Of a stretch of 64,000 nucleotides of DNA, positions 37,810-46,937 are shown one piece after another (the stretch's first letter is position 1; each line of letters begins with the position of its first letter). The notes under the pieces are model-generated. The model saw only the letters and a list, made by a program, of their open reading frames with translations, was not told where the DNA came from and ran no database searches. The stretch is from Micrococcus porci (GTDB taxonomy: Bacteria; Actinomycetota; Actinomycetes; Actinomycetales; Micrococcaceae): the NCBI RefSeq assembly GCF_020097155.1, contig NZ_CP083691.1, positions 2,418,001 through 2,482,000 on the forward strand, written 5' to 3'. Made by a program: the position numbers and the translations under genes.

Positions 37810-38679
37810 ATGTCGACCGTCTCCATCATCATCCCGTGTTACAAGGAGGGCGCACTTCTGCTCGCGGCAGTGCACTCAGCCGTCGGGCAGACCCACCCTG
37901 ACATCGAGGTGCTCGTGGTGGCGGATGGCGTCGAGGACCCTGGCACCCTAGACATTCTTCGCCAGATTGTCACTCTCGACGGAGTGGCTGTTCTGCATCA
38001 GTGCAACGGTGGTGTGTCTTCGGCTCGGAACGAAGGAATTCGACATGCCACTGGCGAGTTCTTGATTTTCCTTGACGCAGACGATCTGCTCGCGCCCGAC
38101 TTCGCATCGCTTGGATCACAGTGGCTTGCAGAGCACCCACAAGTACGCGTCTTCGGCGGGGAGACAATCATGTTCGGGGACCTTGAGGGGCCGTATGGTC
38201 CCCGGTTCAATCTAGGGCAGCTCTTCAACCAGAGCCTTCTTCAGGTAGGCCAGATGGTGCGGCGGGCAGATGCAGAGGCGGTGGGGGGATTCGATGAAAA
38301 TCTTCGCCGTTATGAAGACCAAGACTTCTTCCTGAAAATCCTTGCCCTGTCGGATGATCCACATCGGGCTGTCCATCAGATTGCCCGCCCCCTCTACTAT
38401 TATCGCAAGCACGCAGCATCGGAGACTGCAGGCGGCGATGACGATCTGGAGATTCGATCGCAAGCCAGGGTGTTCCGGAACAATGTCGCGCTCTTCGAAC
38501 GCCACGCGGAAGACTTCGTGTCCTGGAGGATCATGAAGATGTCGTATCTCGACCACCTCCGCCACCGCTACGGCTGGGTCGAGCGCAGGTTGTCGAGAAT
38601 AGGACGTCTTCGTCACCGAATGGCGTCAGTGGCAGGCCGCATCGGAACCCCTGGCCGAACTGGCACGGGGAACGGCTGA
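37810..38679 (+). CDS. Glycosyltransferase family 2 protein
   Basis: The 289-residue protein has SIIIPCYKEGALLLAAVHSA, VLVVADGVEDPGTLDIL, NGGVSSARNEGIRHATGEFL and the metal motif FLDADDLLAPDF, then YEDQDFFLKILALS. The NGGVSSARN block is shared with the gene at 36924, and the overall layout is the same, so the two are probably paralogues. Base composition is low for this genome (one sampled line, 38401-38460, has 35 G/C of 60). It ends 18 bases before the convergent gene on the right. Confidence 0.88.
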   Translation: MSTVSIIIPCYKEGALLLAAVHSAVGQTHPDIEVLVVADGVEDPGTLDILRQIVTLDGVAVLHQCNGGVSSARNEGIRHATGEFLIFLDADDLLAPDFASLGSQWLAEHPQVRVFGGETIMFGDLEGPYGPRFNLGQLFNQSLLQVGQMVRRADAEAVGGFDENLRRYEDQDFFLKILALSDDPHRAVHQIARPLYYYRKHAASETAGGDDDLEIRSQARVFRNNVALFERHAEDFVSWRIMKMSYLDHLRHRYGWVERRLSRIGRLRHRMASVAGRIGTPGRTGTGNG

Positions 38680-38697
38680 GGACGCGTCACCATTTTG

Positions 38698-39855
38698 CTA
38701 GACGGCACCATGAGGATCATCAAGTAATCGAGCCAGGCGTTCCCTGAACGCCACCTCGGAGAAGTGCTCCGCATGCGCCTGCATGGCTCCTCGATCCCAG
38801 TCCTGTGCCAGCACTTGTTCGACGACGTCGGTCACGGCTTCCACGGTCGGCTCCGGCACGAACACCCCGTTCACCCCCTCGACGATCGTGTCCAGGTAGC
38901 CGCCGGCGCGCAATGCCACGGTAGGGACGCCCCACGCGCTTGCCTCGAGCGGGGTGATGCCGAAGTCCTCGTGGCTGGCGGCAATCAGCGCGACGGCGTG
39001 GGCGTACGCCCAGCGCAGCTGCGCGTCGGTGAGGTCCTGGGCGAAGACCACACCCTGACCAGCTAAGGCGCGCAGCCGCGCTTCCTCGGGACCCTTGCCG
39101 ATCACCAGCAGGCGCCGGCCGGTGCGTTCGGCCGCGCGGATCGCGACATCCACATGCTTGTACGGCATCAGGCGTGCCACGGAAAGCAGATATCCGCCCT
39201 CGGCCAGGTCTTCGGCACCCGGGATCGGAGCCTGCGGTCCGTCCGTGCTGACCGAGTGCGGGGGAAAGACAAGGTCTACGTTCGCTACCCCGTAGACCTC
39301 CTCGATTCGCCGCTTCACCACCGTGGAGTTGGCCACGTAGCGGGTGCGGCGCAGCTGAGCTGCGCTGTCCCACGCGCGCAGAGCAGGACGCAGCGCACGG
39401 GCCACCCGCCCCTTGAGGCTCCTCTGGCCGCCCTCACCCAGGTAGTCCTCCAGGAGGTACACCCAGCGGGCGGGCGTATGGCAGTACACGAGGGTGTCCC
39501 CCTCGTACCGGAACCCGTGGGCCCAGCCGGAGGTGGACACCACCGCGAGGGGCTCCTTCACGTGCATCAGCGAGGACGCGAGGGGCAGCAGCGGCAGGGC
39601 ACGCCGGGGATCCGAGCGCAGCACGCCCACCCGGTTGAGCGGGGACGTGATGATCCGCGCCTTCTTGAACTCAGGGAAGGTGCCCTCGGGGTTGTAGAAC
39701 GTTGTGTAGATCGGCGCATCCGGCCACATGCGGTGGAGCGCGAGGACGACGCGCTCGGCACCGCCCTTCTGGGTGAGGTAGTCGTGGGCGATCGCGATGC
39801 GGCCGGGCTGCGACGCGCGGCGCGCAGACAGAGGGCGACTGGCGTGGATCTTCAT
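38698..39855 (-). CDS. Glycosyltransferase family 4 protein
   Basis: The 385-residue GT-B protein resembles WbaZ-type mannosyl/rhamnosyl transferases: IAIAHDYLTQKGGAERVVLA, YCHTPARWVYLLEDYL, the YLLSVARLMPYKHVDVAIRA switch, LLVIGKGPEEARLRAL and ASHEDFGITPLEASAWGVPT with the E-x7-E-type pair. It is the last gene of the ten-gene minus-strand operon running from 50087 and lies 14 bases after the previous stop. Start ATG 39855 with AAGGGA upstream. Confidence 0.88.
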   Translation of the reverse strand: MKIHASRPLSARRASQPGRIAIAHDYLTQKGGAERVVLALHRMWPDAPIYTTFYNPEGTFPEFKKARIITSPLNRVGVLRSDPRRALPLLPLASSLMHVKEPLAVVSTSGWAHGFRYEGDTLVYCHTPARWVYLLEDYLGEGGQRSLKGRVARALRPALRAWDSAAQLRRTRYVANSTVVKRRIEEVYGVANVDLVFPPHSVSTDGPQAPIPGAEDLAEGGYLLSVARLMPYKHVDVAIRAAERTGRRLLVIGKGPEEARLRALAGQGVVFAQDLTDAQLRWAYAHAVALIAASHEDFGITPLEASAWGVPTVALRAGGYLDTIVEGVNGVFVPEPTVEAVTDVVEQVLAQDWDRGAMQAHAEHFSEVAFRERLARLLDDPHGAV

Positions 39856-39869
39856 GATGTCCCTTGGTG

Positions 39870-40829
39870 TCAGATGGGTCGCTGGGCTCGCTCGGGGTAG
39901 GCACGTCCGGCCTCGGAGGCCCCCTCCACCTGGAGTGCGATCAATTTGCGAGCGACCGTGATGGGGACCCGATCAGCGATGGCATCGATGAGCGCGCTCG
40001 AACGGGTGAGAGAGCCTTCCGTCGCCCCCAGCGCAACCAGCCGGACTGCCGCGCCCCATAGACCCCGCGGCGCATCTACGCCACCCAGCACCTCGGCTCC
40101 GTGCTTCTGGATGAAGAGGTTGCGCGCTGCCGTGCCGTGGAGTGCGCGCACCGCCTTCGAATACGTGGTGACGGCCGCTGCGTGGTGTGACGTGGCCAGC
40201 TCCGGACGGATGCGCACCGGGTAGCCGGCGGCGTGGAGCCTGTAGCCGAAGTCAATGTCCTCCCAGCCGTACTGGCGGTAGTCGGGGTCGTAACCACCCA
40301 GCTCTTCGTGAACGGCGCGCGGCACGGAGACGTTGCCCGCCCAATGCCGCCACTGCTGATCAGCGGGGAGGGCGTAGGCATGCTCCCGGTGGAGCACATC
40401 CTGCGCGTCCCCGTAGACGCGCTGGTACGGCGTCGACTCGAGGATGTTGAGGTAGAGACCGATGGCCCCGCCGGGCCCCTCCGCGTGCGCCGCCACGTGG
40501 TCCCGGATGTAGTGGACGCCGGGCTCGAGGTCGTCGTCGGCGCGGATGAGGATGCGCCCGGTGGTGGCGTCGGCGCCGGCGTTGAGCGCGGCCACGCGGC
40601 CGCGGTTCTCCTCGAACACCGTCCACGTCAGCGGCAGGTCCGGGTGCGCCGCGGCCAGGCGTTCCAGGGCACTCGCCGAGTCGTCCACATCTCCGTCCAC
40701 CACCACGTGGACGTCAAAGGGGGGCGCCTCCTCCTGGGCGGCGAGCGCTCCAATCAGGCGAGGCAAGCGCCCGGCGCCGCCGCGGCTGGGCACGATCACG
40801 CTGGCCTCGTACGCGGTCTGGTCAGACAT
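39870..40829 (-). CDS. Glycosyltransferase family 2 protein
   Basis: The 319-residue GT-A protein has SVIVPSRGGAGRLPRLIGAL, NRGRVAALNAGADATTGRIL, the metal motif IRADDDLEPGVHY and GGYDPDYRQYGWEDIDFGYR. I choose ATG 40829, which has GGAGGAG 5 bases upstream and overlaps the preceding gene by 8 bases; the frame is open 11 codons further up. The sugar is unknown. Confidence 0.87.
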   Translation of the reverse strand: MSDQTAYEASVIVPSRGGAGRLPRLIGALAAQEEAPPFDVHVVVDGDVDDSASALERLAAAHPDLPLTWTVFEENRGRVAALNAGADATTGRILIRADDDLEPGVHYIRDHVAAHAEGPGGAIGLYLNILESTPYQRVYGDAQDVLHREHAYALPADQQWRHWAGNVSVPRAVHEELGGYDPDYRQYGWEDIDFGYRLHAAGYPVRIRPELATSHHAAAVTTYSKAVRALHGTAARNLFIQKHGAEVLGGVDAPRGLWGAAVRLVALGATEGSLTRSSALIDAIADRVPITVARKLIALQVEGASEAGRAYPERAQRPI

Positions 40830-41865
40830 GCAGCTCCTCCAGCAGGGCGGCGACACCGGCACGGCCGGCCTCGGGCGAGAACAGGGCCTCCCAGCGGCGA
40901 TGCTGGGCGGCGACGAGCGGAGCGAGGTCTATCTGCCGGGCTCGGCGCAGGGCCGCGGCAAGTTCCTCATGGTCGTCGCATTCGAAGAGCAGCGGATGGT
41001 CATCTCCCGCGACCTCGGGCAGTGCACCGGAATCGGAGACGGCCACGGGGACACCGGCTGCCATCGCCTCCGCGGCGACCAGACCGAACGATTCCGGGGC
41101 GAGCGAGGGGACGACGAGCACGTCCACCGTGGGCAGGAAGTCGCCCGGAGCCTGCCACCCGAGCGCAGTCACGGCCCGGCTGGCTGCGAGCCGCTCCCGG
41201 ATCTCCCGTGCGTCGTCCCCGGTGGTGAAGCGGGGCTCCCCGGCGACGAAGAACCGCCACTCGTCTGGCTGCTCTCTGTGCAGCTCTTCGGCGACGTCCA
41301 TGAGGAGGTGGAATCCCTTGTCGAAGGAGAGACGCCCGAGATATCCCACTCGCAGAGCACCCCCCTCACCTGGCCGCCGTCGAGCCGGTGCCGCGCCCGA
41401 GAGCGGCAGGGGGCGGGGAACCCAGTTGTGCAGGACCCGGCACCCGGGGATCTCCCGCGCCACTGACTCGGAGGGCGCAATGACCGCCAGGGCGCCGCGC
41501 ATCGCGAGGGTTCCGAGCACCCGGTCACGGGGGCGGATCAGCCACTGGTGCAGATGCACGATCCGCCGGGGCCGGCCCGCGAGCGCGGTGGCGGGGAGCA
41601 GCCCGTTGCACCACACCACGTCCTCCCGGTGGCCGTTGTGCCAGCGCCGCAGCGCGCGCATGTACCCGGCCCGGCCCGGACCGCCGACGCGGTCCACCGT
41701 GAAGCCGTCCGCCTCCAGGCGGGCGGCGGTGGCGGACGGCGCGGCGGGCGCCACGACGGCGATGTCCCGGCCGAGTTCGTGCAGCGCGGTGGCGAGGTGG
41801 TGGAGCATCACCTCTCCCCCGCCCACCTCGCCCTGGTTGGCGGCGATCCAGATGCGGCGGGTCAT
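40822..41865 (-). CDS. Glycosyltransferase family 4 protein
   Basis: The 347-residue GT-B protein has an N-terminal IWIAANQGEVGGGEVMLHHL, HLHQWLIRPRDRVLG, the LRVGYLGRLSFDKGFHLLMD switch and PSLAPESFGLVAAEAMAAGV with the catalytic E-x7-E. ATG 41865 overlaps the stop of the acyltransferase (ATGA), and the stop overlaps the next gene, so it is embedded in the coupled operon. The frame is open far upstream, but only this start gives a family-like N-terminus. Confidence 0.88.
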   Translation of the reverse strand: MTRRIWIAANQGEVGGGEVMLHHLATALHELGRDIAVVAPAAPSATAARLEADGFTVDRVGGPGRAGYMRALRRWHNGHREDVVWCNGLLPATALAGRPRRIVHLHQWLIRPRDRVLGTLAMRGALAVIAPSESVAREIPGCRVLHNWVPRPLPLSGAAPARRRPGEGGALRVGYLGRLSFDKGFHLLMDVAEELHREQPDEWRFFVAGEPRFTTGDDAREIRERLAASRAVTALGWQAPGDFLPTVDVLVVPSLAPESFGLVAAEAMAAGVPVAVSDSGALPEVAGDDHPLLFECDDHEELAAALRRARQIDLAPLVAAQHRRWEALFSPEAGRAGVAALLEELHV

Positions 41866-42815
41866 CGGGCAGCCTCCCGTTTCGATGCCACGGCCCGAGG
41901 GGACACGTGGTCCCGCAGGCTCACCAAACCGGTGCGGGCGTGCTTGCCAAGCCACTGCTCCCCGACCCGCCATACCAGCCACGCGAGCGCGCACACCGCG
42001 GCCACCATCACCCCGTGCTCCGAGCCGCGCAGGAGCGTCGCTCCCAGCGCCGTGGACGCCGCCGAGGCGATCGCCCAGCCGGGATGCCGGCCGGTCTCGC
42101 GGACCAGGTAGAACAGCATGCCGGTGACGAAGAGCGGTCCGTACTCGGCCACCGTGGCGTTGGTCAGCAGCTTGACCCAGGTCGGGTCCGCCTGGGGGTT
42201 GTCCGAGGTGACCCGGAAGGCCGCCAGGATCACCACCCAGGACACCGCCGTCCATGCCGCGGCCGCCCAAAGCAGCACGCGCCCGCGCAAGCGGCACCGC
42301 GTCACCAGGAGCAGGACGAAGACGATCACGTAGAACTGCATCTCCACCGCGAGGGTCCAGTAGACCTCCACCACGTTGGGGAATAGGAACCACCGCTGGA
42401 CCATCGTGACGTTCGCGACCACGGTGGCCGGGTCGATGGGGAAGCCCGGCATGGGTCGCCACAGGAGCAGGCTCACGGCCACGGCCAGGGAGATCCAATA
42501 CGGCGGGTACAGGCGGGCCACCCGGGAGATCGCGAAATCGCTGGGGCGCTTTGCCCGCCATGCGGTCATGAGGATGACGAACCCGCTGAGAAGGAAGAAC
42601 AGCTGCACGCCGTACTCCCCCCACCAGAAGTCGTGGAACGCCCGCGGCGCCGCGGGGAACCGCGCTGCGAAATGTCCCGTGAAGTGGTAAAGGACTACGG
42701 CCAGCGCCGCGATGCCGCGCAGGCCGTCCAGCTCGCGGAACCGCGGGCCGGGGTGGCGTTTCTCGATGGGCGGGACGGTGGCCGCGCCGGGTTCGTTGGA
42801 GCTCGCGGCCGTCAT
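41862..42815 (-). CDS. Acyltransferase family 3 membrane protein, short C-terminus
   Basis: The 317-residue protein has the acyltransferase-3 start RELDGLRGIAALAVVLYHFT with His, GVQLFFLLSGFVIL, ISRVARLYPPYWIS and about eight transmembrane helices including YWTLAVEMQFYVI. It would O-acetylate or otherwise acylate the surface glycan. The usual last helices with an SY.lYL.H-type motif are missing; the protein ends in a polar tail of ~30 residues directly at the overlap with the next gene, so it may be C-terminally shortened. Start ATG 42815 (ATGA overlap). Confidence 0.82.
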   Translation of the reverse strand: MTAASSNEPGAATVPPIEKRHPGPRFRELDGLRGIAALAVVLYHFTGHFAARFPAAPRAFHDFWWGEYGVQLFFLLSGFVILMTAWRAKRPSDFAISRVARLYPPYWISLAVAVSLLLWRPMPGFPIDPATVVANVTMVQRWFLFPNVVEVYWTLAVEMQFYVIVFVLLLVTRCRLRGRVLLWAAAAWTAVSWVVILAAFRVTSDNPQADPTWVKLLTNATVAEYGPLFVTGMLFYLVRETGRHPGWAIASAASTALGATLLRGSEHGVMVAAVCALAWLVWRVGEQWLGKHARTGLVSLRDHVSPRAVASKREAAR

Positions 42816-43948
42816 CGGGTCTTCCTCCTCCGGGCGTCCTGCGTCTCCACCACGTCCCGCTCGGCCCGCGCGGTGGCCTCCGCCATCCCCTCCACGTCGT
42901 CCACGCGCACCTCGCCCGGGCCCTCGGCGGCGGCGCGGGTGACGGCGTCGGCGATGGCCGCCGGCGTGGTCTCGTGGACCAGGCGCTCGGGCGGCAGGAT
43001 CTCCCCGTTGCCGCCCACGTCCGTGGCGACGGCGGGCAGGCCCGCGGCCGCGGCGTCGAGCAGGGTGTAGCTGAGGTTCTCCCACGCGGAGAGCTGCACC
43101 AGCACGTCGTGCTCGGCCATGGTCTCCCACGGCTCCACGAAGCCGGGCAGGTCGACCGCATCCGCGACACCGAGGTCCTCGGCCTGGGCGCGCAGCTGCC
43201 CCTCCAGGGGACCCGAGCCAGCCAGCGTCAACCGCGTCCCGGGGTCCCGCTCGCGCAAGGCGGGCAGCGCGGCGATCAGCCGGTCCAGGCCCTTCTCGGG
43301 CGCCAGGCGGGAGAGGGACAGGATCCGCAGCCCCTCCCCCGGTGCGCGCCGCTGCCCCGCGGCCGCGGCGCGCACCGCGGACACGTCCACCCCGTTGCGC
43401 ACCACGGTGAGGGGCGCCCCCGCACCCCACTTGCGCCGGAGCACGTCCGCGGTGGACTGCGCCACCGCGATCACGAGGTCCGTGCCACGCAGCCGGGCGC
43501 GGTGCGCGGCGTTCTTCACCCGGGCCGCCGCGGCGCGGTTGTACAGCCCGTCGTCCGGGGCGATCCCGTGCTCGGTGCTGAGCAGCGCCGGCGCACCGGC
43601 CCGCCGCCGGGCCCGCCCCGGACCGAGCGCGGTGAAGGCCGCGAGGTCGGCGTAGGCCAGGTGCGTGTGGACCGCGGCCGGGCGCAGGGTGCGCACCGCC
43701 GTCCGGAGCGTCCGCACCGAGGCGGCCAGGCCGGCGTCGGGACCGACGTCCCCGGTGAACACCGCCGCGCCCTGCTCGCGGAGGCGCTCGGCGAGCGGCC
43801 CCTCGGGGCAGAGCACCGCCAGACGCAGGCCGGGCAAGCCCACGCGCGCGACGTCGAGGACGTGCCGGGCCACACCGCCGAGGTCGGCGACCGGCACCAC
43901 CCAGAGCGTCAGCGGGGCCGGGGTGGTCGTCGCGGCCTCGGGGATCAC
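42812..43948 (-). CDS. Glycosyltransferase family 4 protein
   Basis: The 378-residue GT-B protein has LWVVPVADLGGVARHVLDVA, HTHLAYADLAAFTAL, STEHGIAPDDGLYNR, the RILSLSRLAPEKGLDRLIAA switch and SAWENLSYTLLDAAAAGLPA, where the second acidic residue of the E-x7-E is Asp. GTG 43948 overlaps the NeuB-fusion stop by GTGA; GTG 43954 is an alternative. The C-terminal ~45 residues form a charged helix. Confidence 0.85.
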   Translation of the reverse strand: MIPEAATTTPAPLTLWVVPVADLGGVARHVLDVARVGLPGLRLAVLCPEGPLAERLREQGAAVFTGDVGPDAGLAASVRTLRTAVRTLRPAAVHTHLAYADLAAFTALGPGRARRRAGAPALLSTEHGIAPDDGLYNRAAAARVKNAAHRARLRGTDLVIAVAQSTADVLRRKWGAGAPLTVVRNGVDVSAVRAAAAGQRRAPGEGLRILSLSRLAPEKGLDRLIAALPALRERDPGTRLTLAGSGPLEGQLRAQAEDLGVADAVDLPGFVEPWETMAEHDVLVQLSAWENLSYTLLDAAAAGLPAVATDVGGNGEILPPERLVHETTPAAIADAVTRAAAEGPGEVRVDDVEGMAEATARAERDVVETQDARRRKTR

Positions 43949-46188
43949 AGCCACTGCTCCAGGCGGTCCAGGGCCGTCCAGAAGCCCTCGCCGTTGTTGA
44001 TGTGGCCCTGCCAGATCTCCGGGATGAAGCTCACCCCGGGGGCCAGGCGGTCCAGCTGCTCGCACAGCACGGGCCAGTCGACGTCGCCCTCGCCGATCTG
44101 CGGTCCCTCCCCGTCCACACCGGTGGCGTCCACGAGGTGCAGGTGGATGGTATGCGGGGCCAGCTTCTCCACCATCTCCGAGAAGGGGATCCCCAGGAAC
44201 GTGGCCGAGAGCTTGGAGTGGGAGATGTCCAGGCACAGGGGTACCCCCGTGGCCTCCACGAACGCCACGGTGTCGTCCGGGTCCATGAAGAGGTTGTGGT
44301 ACTGCTGACCGCCCATCAGCCACGGGAACGGCGGCAGCGTCTGCGCGGCGATCCGGATGCCGGAGGTGTCCAGGCGCTGCACGGCCTCGGCGATGCGCTC
44401 GTACTTCGGCTGCCTCTCCTCCGGGCGGATGTGCCGGTCCAGGGTGAACCCGCCCATGGTGATGACCATGATGGGCGCCTCCTCGGACGGGAACCAGCGC
44501 TTGAGGTCGCGGGTGATGTCGATCGTGCGCTGCACCTCGGCGATCGAACGCTCCCACACCTGCTCGTCCATGCTGGCCAGGTCCACCAGGAAGTCGCCGG
44601 CGAAGATGTCCGGCAGGTGGGTGGTGAAGCCTCCCGGCATGGGCTCACGGAACACCGTGTCGATGTCGATCTCCAGGTCCTTGTAGGAGAAGTGGAACTC
44701 CAGGAAGTCCGGGGTGCAGTCCTTCGTCAGGGCCGCGTAGTCGTGGTAGCGCACGGGCAGGCCCCACGGCCGGCGGAACTCGAACTGACGCCCGGTGGGC
44801 ACGGAGTCGGTGAGGTCGCCGGCGAAGAAGAAGTCGCCCTCCTCCAGGTCGCGGTGGAGGGTGCGGCCCACCAGCTGCGGCAGCTGGTTCGGCTGCAGCC
44901 CGCGACCCGGGGACTTCACGGTCACGTCCGCCTCCGCGACGACGTCGCCCGCCGTGAGCGAGCGGGCCGCCACGAGGGACTTGGCGAGGTTGATGCGGTT
45001 CATCGCCTCGCCCGTGGAGACCACGCGCTCGCCGGCGACGCCGATCGACTCCTCGATCTCGCGGGTCTGGCGCACCATCTGCGCGAACTCGTCCGGCAGG
45101 AGCGAGACCTTGTGGTCGTTGCCCTCCAGGGAGCGGTCGATCGTGAAGTGCTTCTCGATGATCGAGGCGCCGCGGACCACGGCCGCCAGGGCCACATGGA
45201 ACCCGCGCTCGTGGCCCGAGTAGCCCACGGGGGCCTGAGCGATCTCCGCCAGACGGTCCAGGTACGCGAGGTTCACGTCCTTGTAGGGCGCCGGGTATGT
45301 GGACTGCGCGTGGAGCATGGCGAACGGCACGCCGTACGAGCGCACCAGCGCGGCCGACTCCTGGATCTCCTCCTCGCGGGACATGCCCGTGGAGAGGACC
45401 ATCGGGATCCCGCGGGAGGCGGCGTCGCGCAGGAGGCCGTGGTTGGTGAGGTCCGCCGAGGCGATCTTCACGCCGTCCACCGGGTAGTCCGCCAGCACCT
45501 GCATGGAGGGCGCGTCCCACGGGGTGCACATCAGGGCGACGCCGGCGGCGCGGGTGTGGTCGAAGACCTTCACCATGTCGTCCACGGAGAGGGAGAACTT
45601 CGCCAGCTCGTCGAGCGTGCGCTGGGCGCCGAGGTCCTCCCCCGCGGTGGCGGCGCCGGACTGGCGGTAGAGCGCGTCCATGTCCCGCAGCTGGAACTTC
45701 ACCGCGTCCGCACCCGCCTCGACGGCCAGGTCCACGAGACGGCGGGCCAGGTCCACGCTGCCCTGGTGGTTGTTGCCGATCTCCGCGATGAGGAACGCCG
45801 GGCGGCCCTCGCCGACGCGGTGGGAGCCGATGCGCAGCTCGGACTCGCGGTTGATGGCCAGCGCCGTCAGGTGGCCCCGCTCGTCCAGCAGCGGCAGGTG
45901 CAGCGCGCCCTCGGGCAGGGCCGCCAGCACCGACGACGGGGCGTCGCCCACCAGGCCCGTGGCCGGGGACGGGTTGGCGGCCGCGACGGCCGGGGAGTCC
46001 AGCGCGGCCCCCGGATGGGCCAGCAGCCAGCGGCGGACGTCCCCGTCCGTCAGGGAGCCCTGCAGGAAGCCGTGGGTGTCCACCACGAACACGATGCGCT
46101 CCCGGTTGTCCGTCATCTTCTGCAGGGCGACGGTCAGCGAGTCCTCGGGGAAGACGAGGTAGGGGGTGAGGTGGCGTTCGATGATCAC
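43945..46188 (-). CDS. Nonulosonic acid synthase (NeuB) fused to CBS, SAF and TIM-barrel isomerase-like domains
   Basis: The 747-residue protein has four parts. Residues 1-115 form a CBS pair (FVVDTHGFLQGSLTDGDVRR). Residues 130-380 are NeuB: FLIAEIGNNHQGSVDLARRL, DAVKFQ, STGMS, GYSGHERG and IIEKHFTIDRSLEGNDHKVS, where PEP and a 2-acetamido-mannose-type sugar are condensed. Residues 400-460 are the SAF (antifreeze-like) domain. Residues 480-747 resemble AP-endonuclease-2/xylose isomerase barrels (LEFHFSYKDLE, LCLDISHSKL, HLHLVDATGVDGEGPQIGEG). No separate NeuC-type epimerase is in the window; the last domain might replace it. Start GTG 46188 overlaps neuA (GTGA). Confidence 0.87.
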   Translation of the reverse strand: MIIERHLTPYLVFPEDSLTVALQKMTDNRERIVFVVDTHGFLQGSLTDGDVRRWLLAHPGAALDSPAVAAANPSPATGLVGDAPSSVLAALPEGALHLPLLDERGHLTALAINRESELRIGSHRVGEGRPAFLIAEIGNNHQGSVDLARRLVDLAVEAGADAVKFQLRDMDALYRQSGAATAGEDLGAQRTLDELAKFSLSVDDMVKVFDHTRAAGVALMCTPWDAPSMQVLADYPVDGVKIASADLTNHGLLRDAASRGIPMVLSTGMSREEEIQESAALVRSYGVPFAMLHAQSTYPAPYKDVNLAYLDRLAEIAQAPVGYSGHERGFHVALAAVVRGASIIEKHFTIDRSLEGNDHKVSLLPDEFAQMVRQTREIEESIGVAGERVVSTGEAMNRINLAKSLVAARSLTAGDVVAEADVTVKSPGRGLQPNQLPQLVGRTLHRDLEEGDFFFAGDLTDSVPTGRQFEFRRPWGLPVRYHDYAALTKDCTPDFLEFHFSYKDLEIDIDTVFREPMPGGFTTHLPDIFAGDFLVDLASMDEQVWERSIAEVQRTIDITRDLKRWFPSEEAPIMVITMGGFTLDRHIRPEERQPKYERIAEAVQRLDTSGIRIAAQTLPPFPWLMGGQQYHNLFMDPDDTVAFVEATGVPLCLDISHSKLSATFLGIPFSEMVEKLAPHTIHLHLVDATGVDGEGPQIGEGDVDWPVLCEQLDRLAPGVSFIPEIWQGHINNGEGFWTALDRLEQWL

Positions 46189-46937
46189 AGGGCGCCTCCG
46201 GCGGTGCGGGTGAGGTCGGGACGGGTCTGCAGGAGCTTCTGCACGGCGAGGTACTGGTCCATCTGCTGCTCCGCGAGCGCGAAGTCCAGCTCGGTGTCGA
46301 TGTCCACGCCCTCGAGGTCGTCCAGCTCCAGGAGGGCGATCCGTCCGCCGAGCCGGTTGTGGCGCTCGTCGTACACCCAGGGGGCGGTGACGTAGAGCGA
46401 GCCGTTCTCACGGAAACGCAGGTCCGCGCGGTCCATGTCCTGGCGGCGCTTGCGCCCGTCGACGTCGTAGTCGGCCACCGGGGCCGCGGCCGGGTCCGCG
46501 GCGTGGCGCCACAGGAACGGGGAGACGGGCACGACGCCGACCACCGAGTCCACGCCGGGCTCGCGGAACGCCGCCACGGCGCGGTCCAGGGTGCCGGGCA
46601 GGCGCAGCGGGCTGGTGGCCTGCAGCAGCATCACGGCCTCCGGCTCCACCCCGCGGGCACGCTCGGCGGCCAGCGCGTGCTCCACCACGGGCTCGGTGGG
46701 CGTGTCGTCCCGCGCCAACTCGGCCGGGCGCAGCGCGGGCACGTCCGCGCCGTACTTGCGGGCGACCTCGGCGATCTCCTCGGAGTCCGTGGAGACGACG
46801 ACGTGCAGGTCCGCCTCGGCGTCGAGGGCGGCCTGGATGGTCCACGCCACCAGCGGGTGCCCGCCCAGCATGCGGATGTTCTTGCCGGGCAGGCCGCGGG
46901 AGCCGCCGCGGACGGGGATGACGCAGAGGATGCTCAT
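46185..46937 (-). CDS. neuA: CMP-nonulosonic acid synthetase (acylneuraminate cytidylyltransferase)
   Basis: The 250-residue protein activates a nonulosonic acid with CTP. It shows CVIPVRGGSRGLPGKNIRML (the nucleotide loop), VVVSTDSEEIAEVA, LLQATSPLRLPGTLD and a C-terminal VDIDTELDFALAE block that contains the metal-binding Asp residues. The ATG at 46937 overlaps the upstream gene's stop (ATGA). With the NeuB-type gene directly after it, the cassette can make and activate a sialic-acid-like sugar. Confidence 0.92.
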   Translation of the reverse strand: MSILCVIPVRGGSRGLPGKNIRMLGGHPLVAWTIQAALDAEADLHVVVSTDSEEIAEVARKYGADVPALRPAELARDDTPTEPVVEHALAAERARGVEPEAVMLLQATSPLRLPGTLDRAVAAFREPGVDSVVGVVPVSPFLWRHAADPAAAPVADYDVDGRKRRQDMDRADLRFRENGSLYVTAPWVYDERHNRLGGRIALLELDDLEGVDIDTELDFALAEQQMDQYLAVQKLLQTRPDLTRTAGGAL

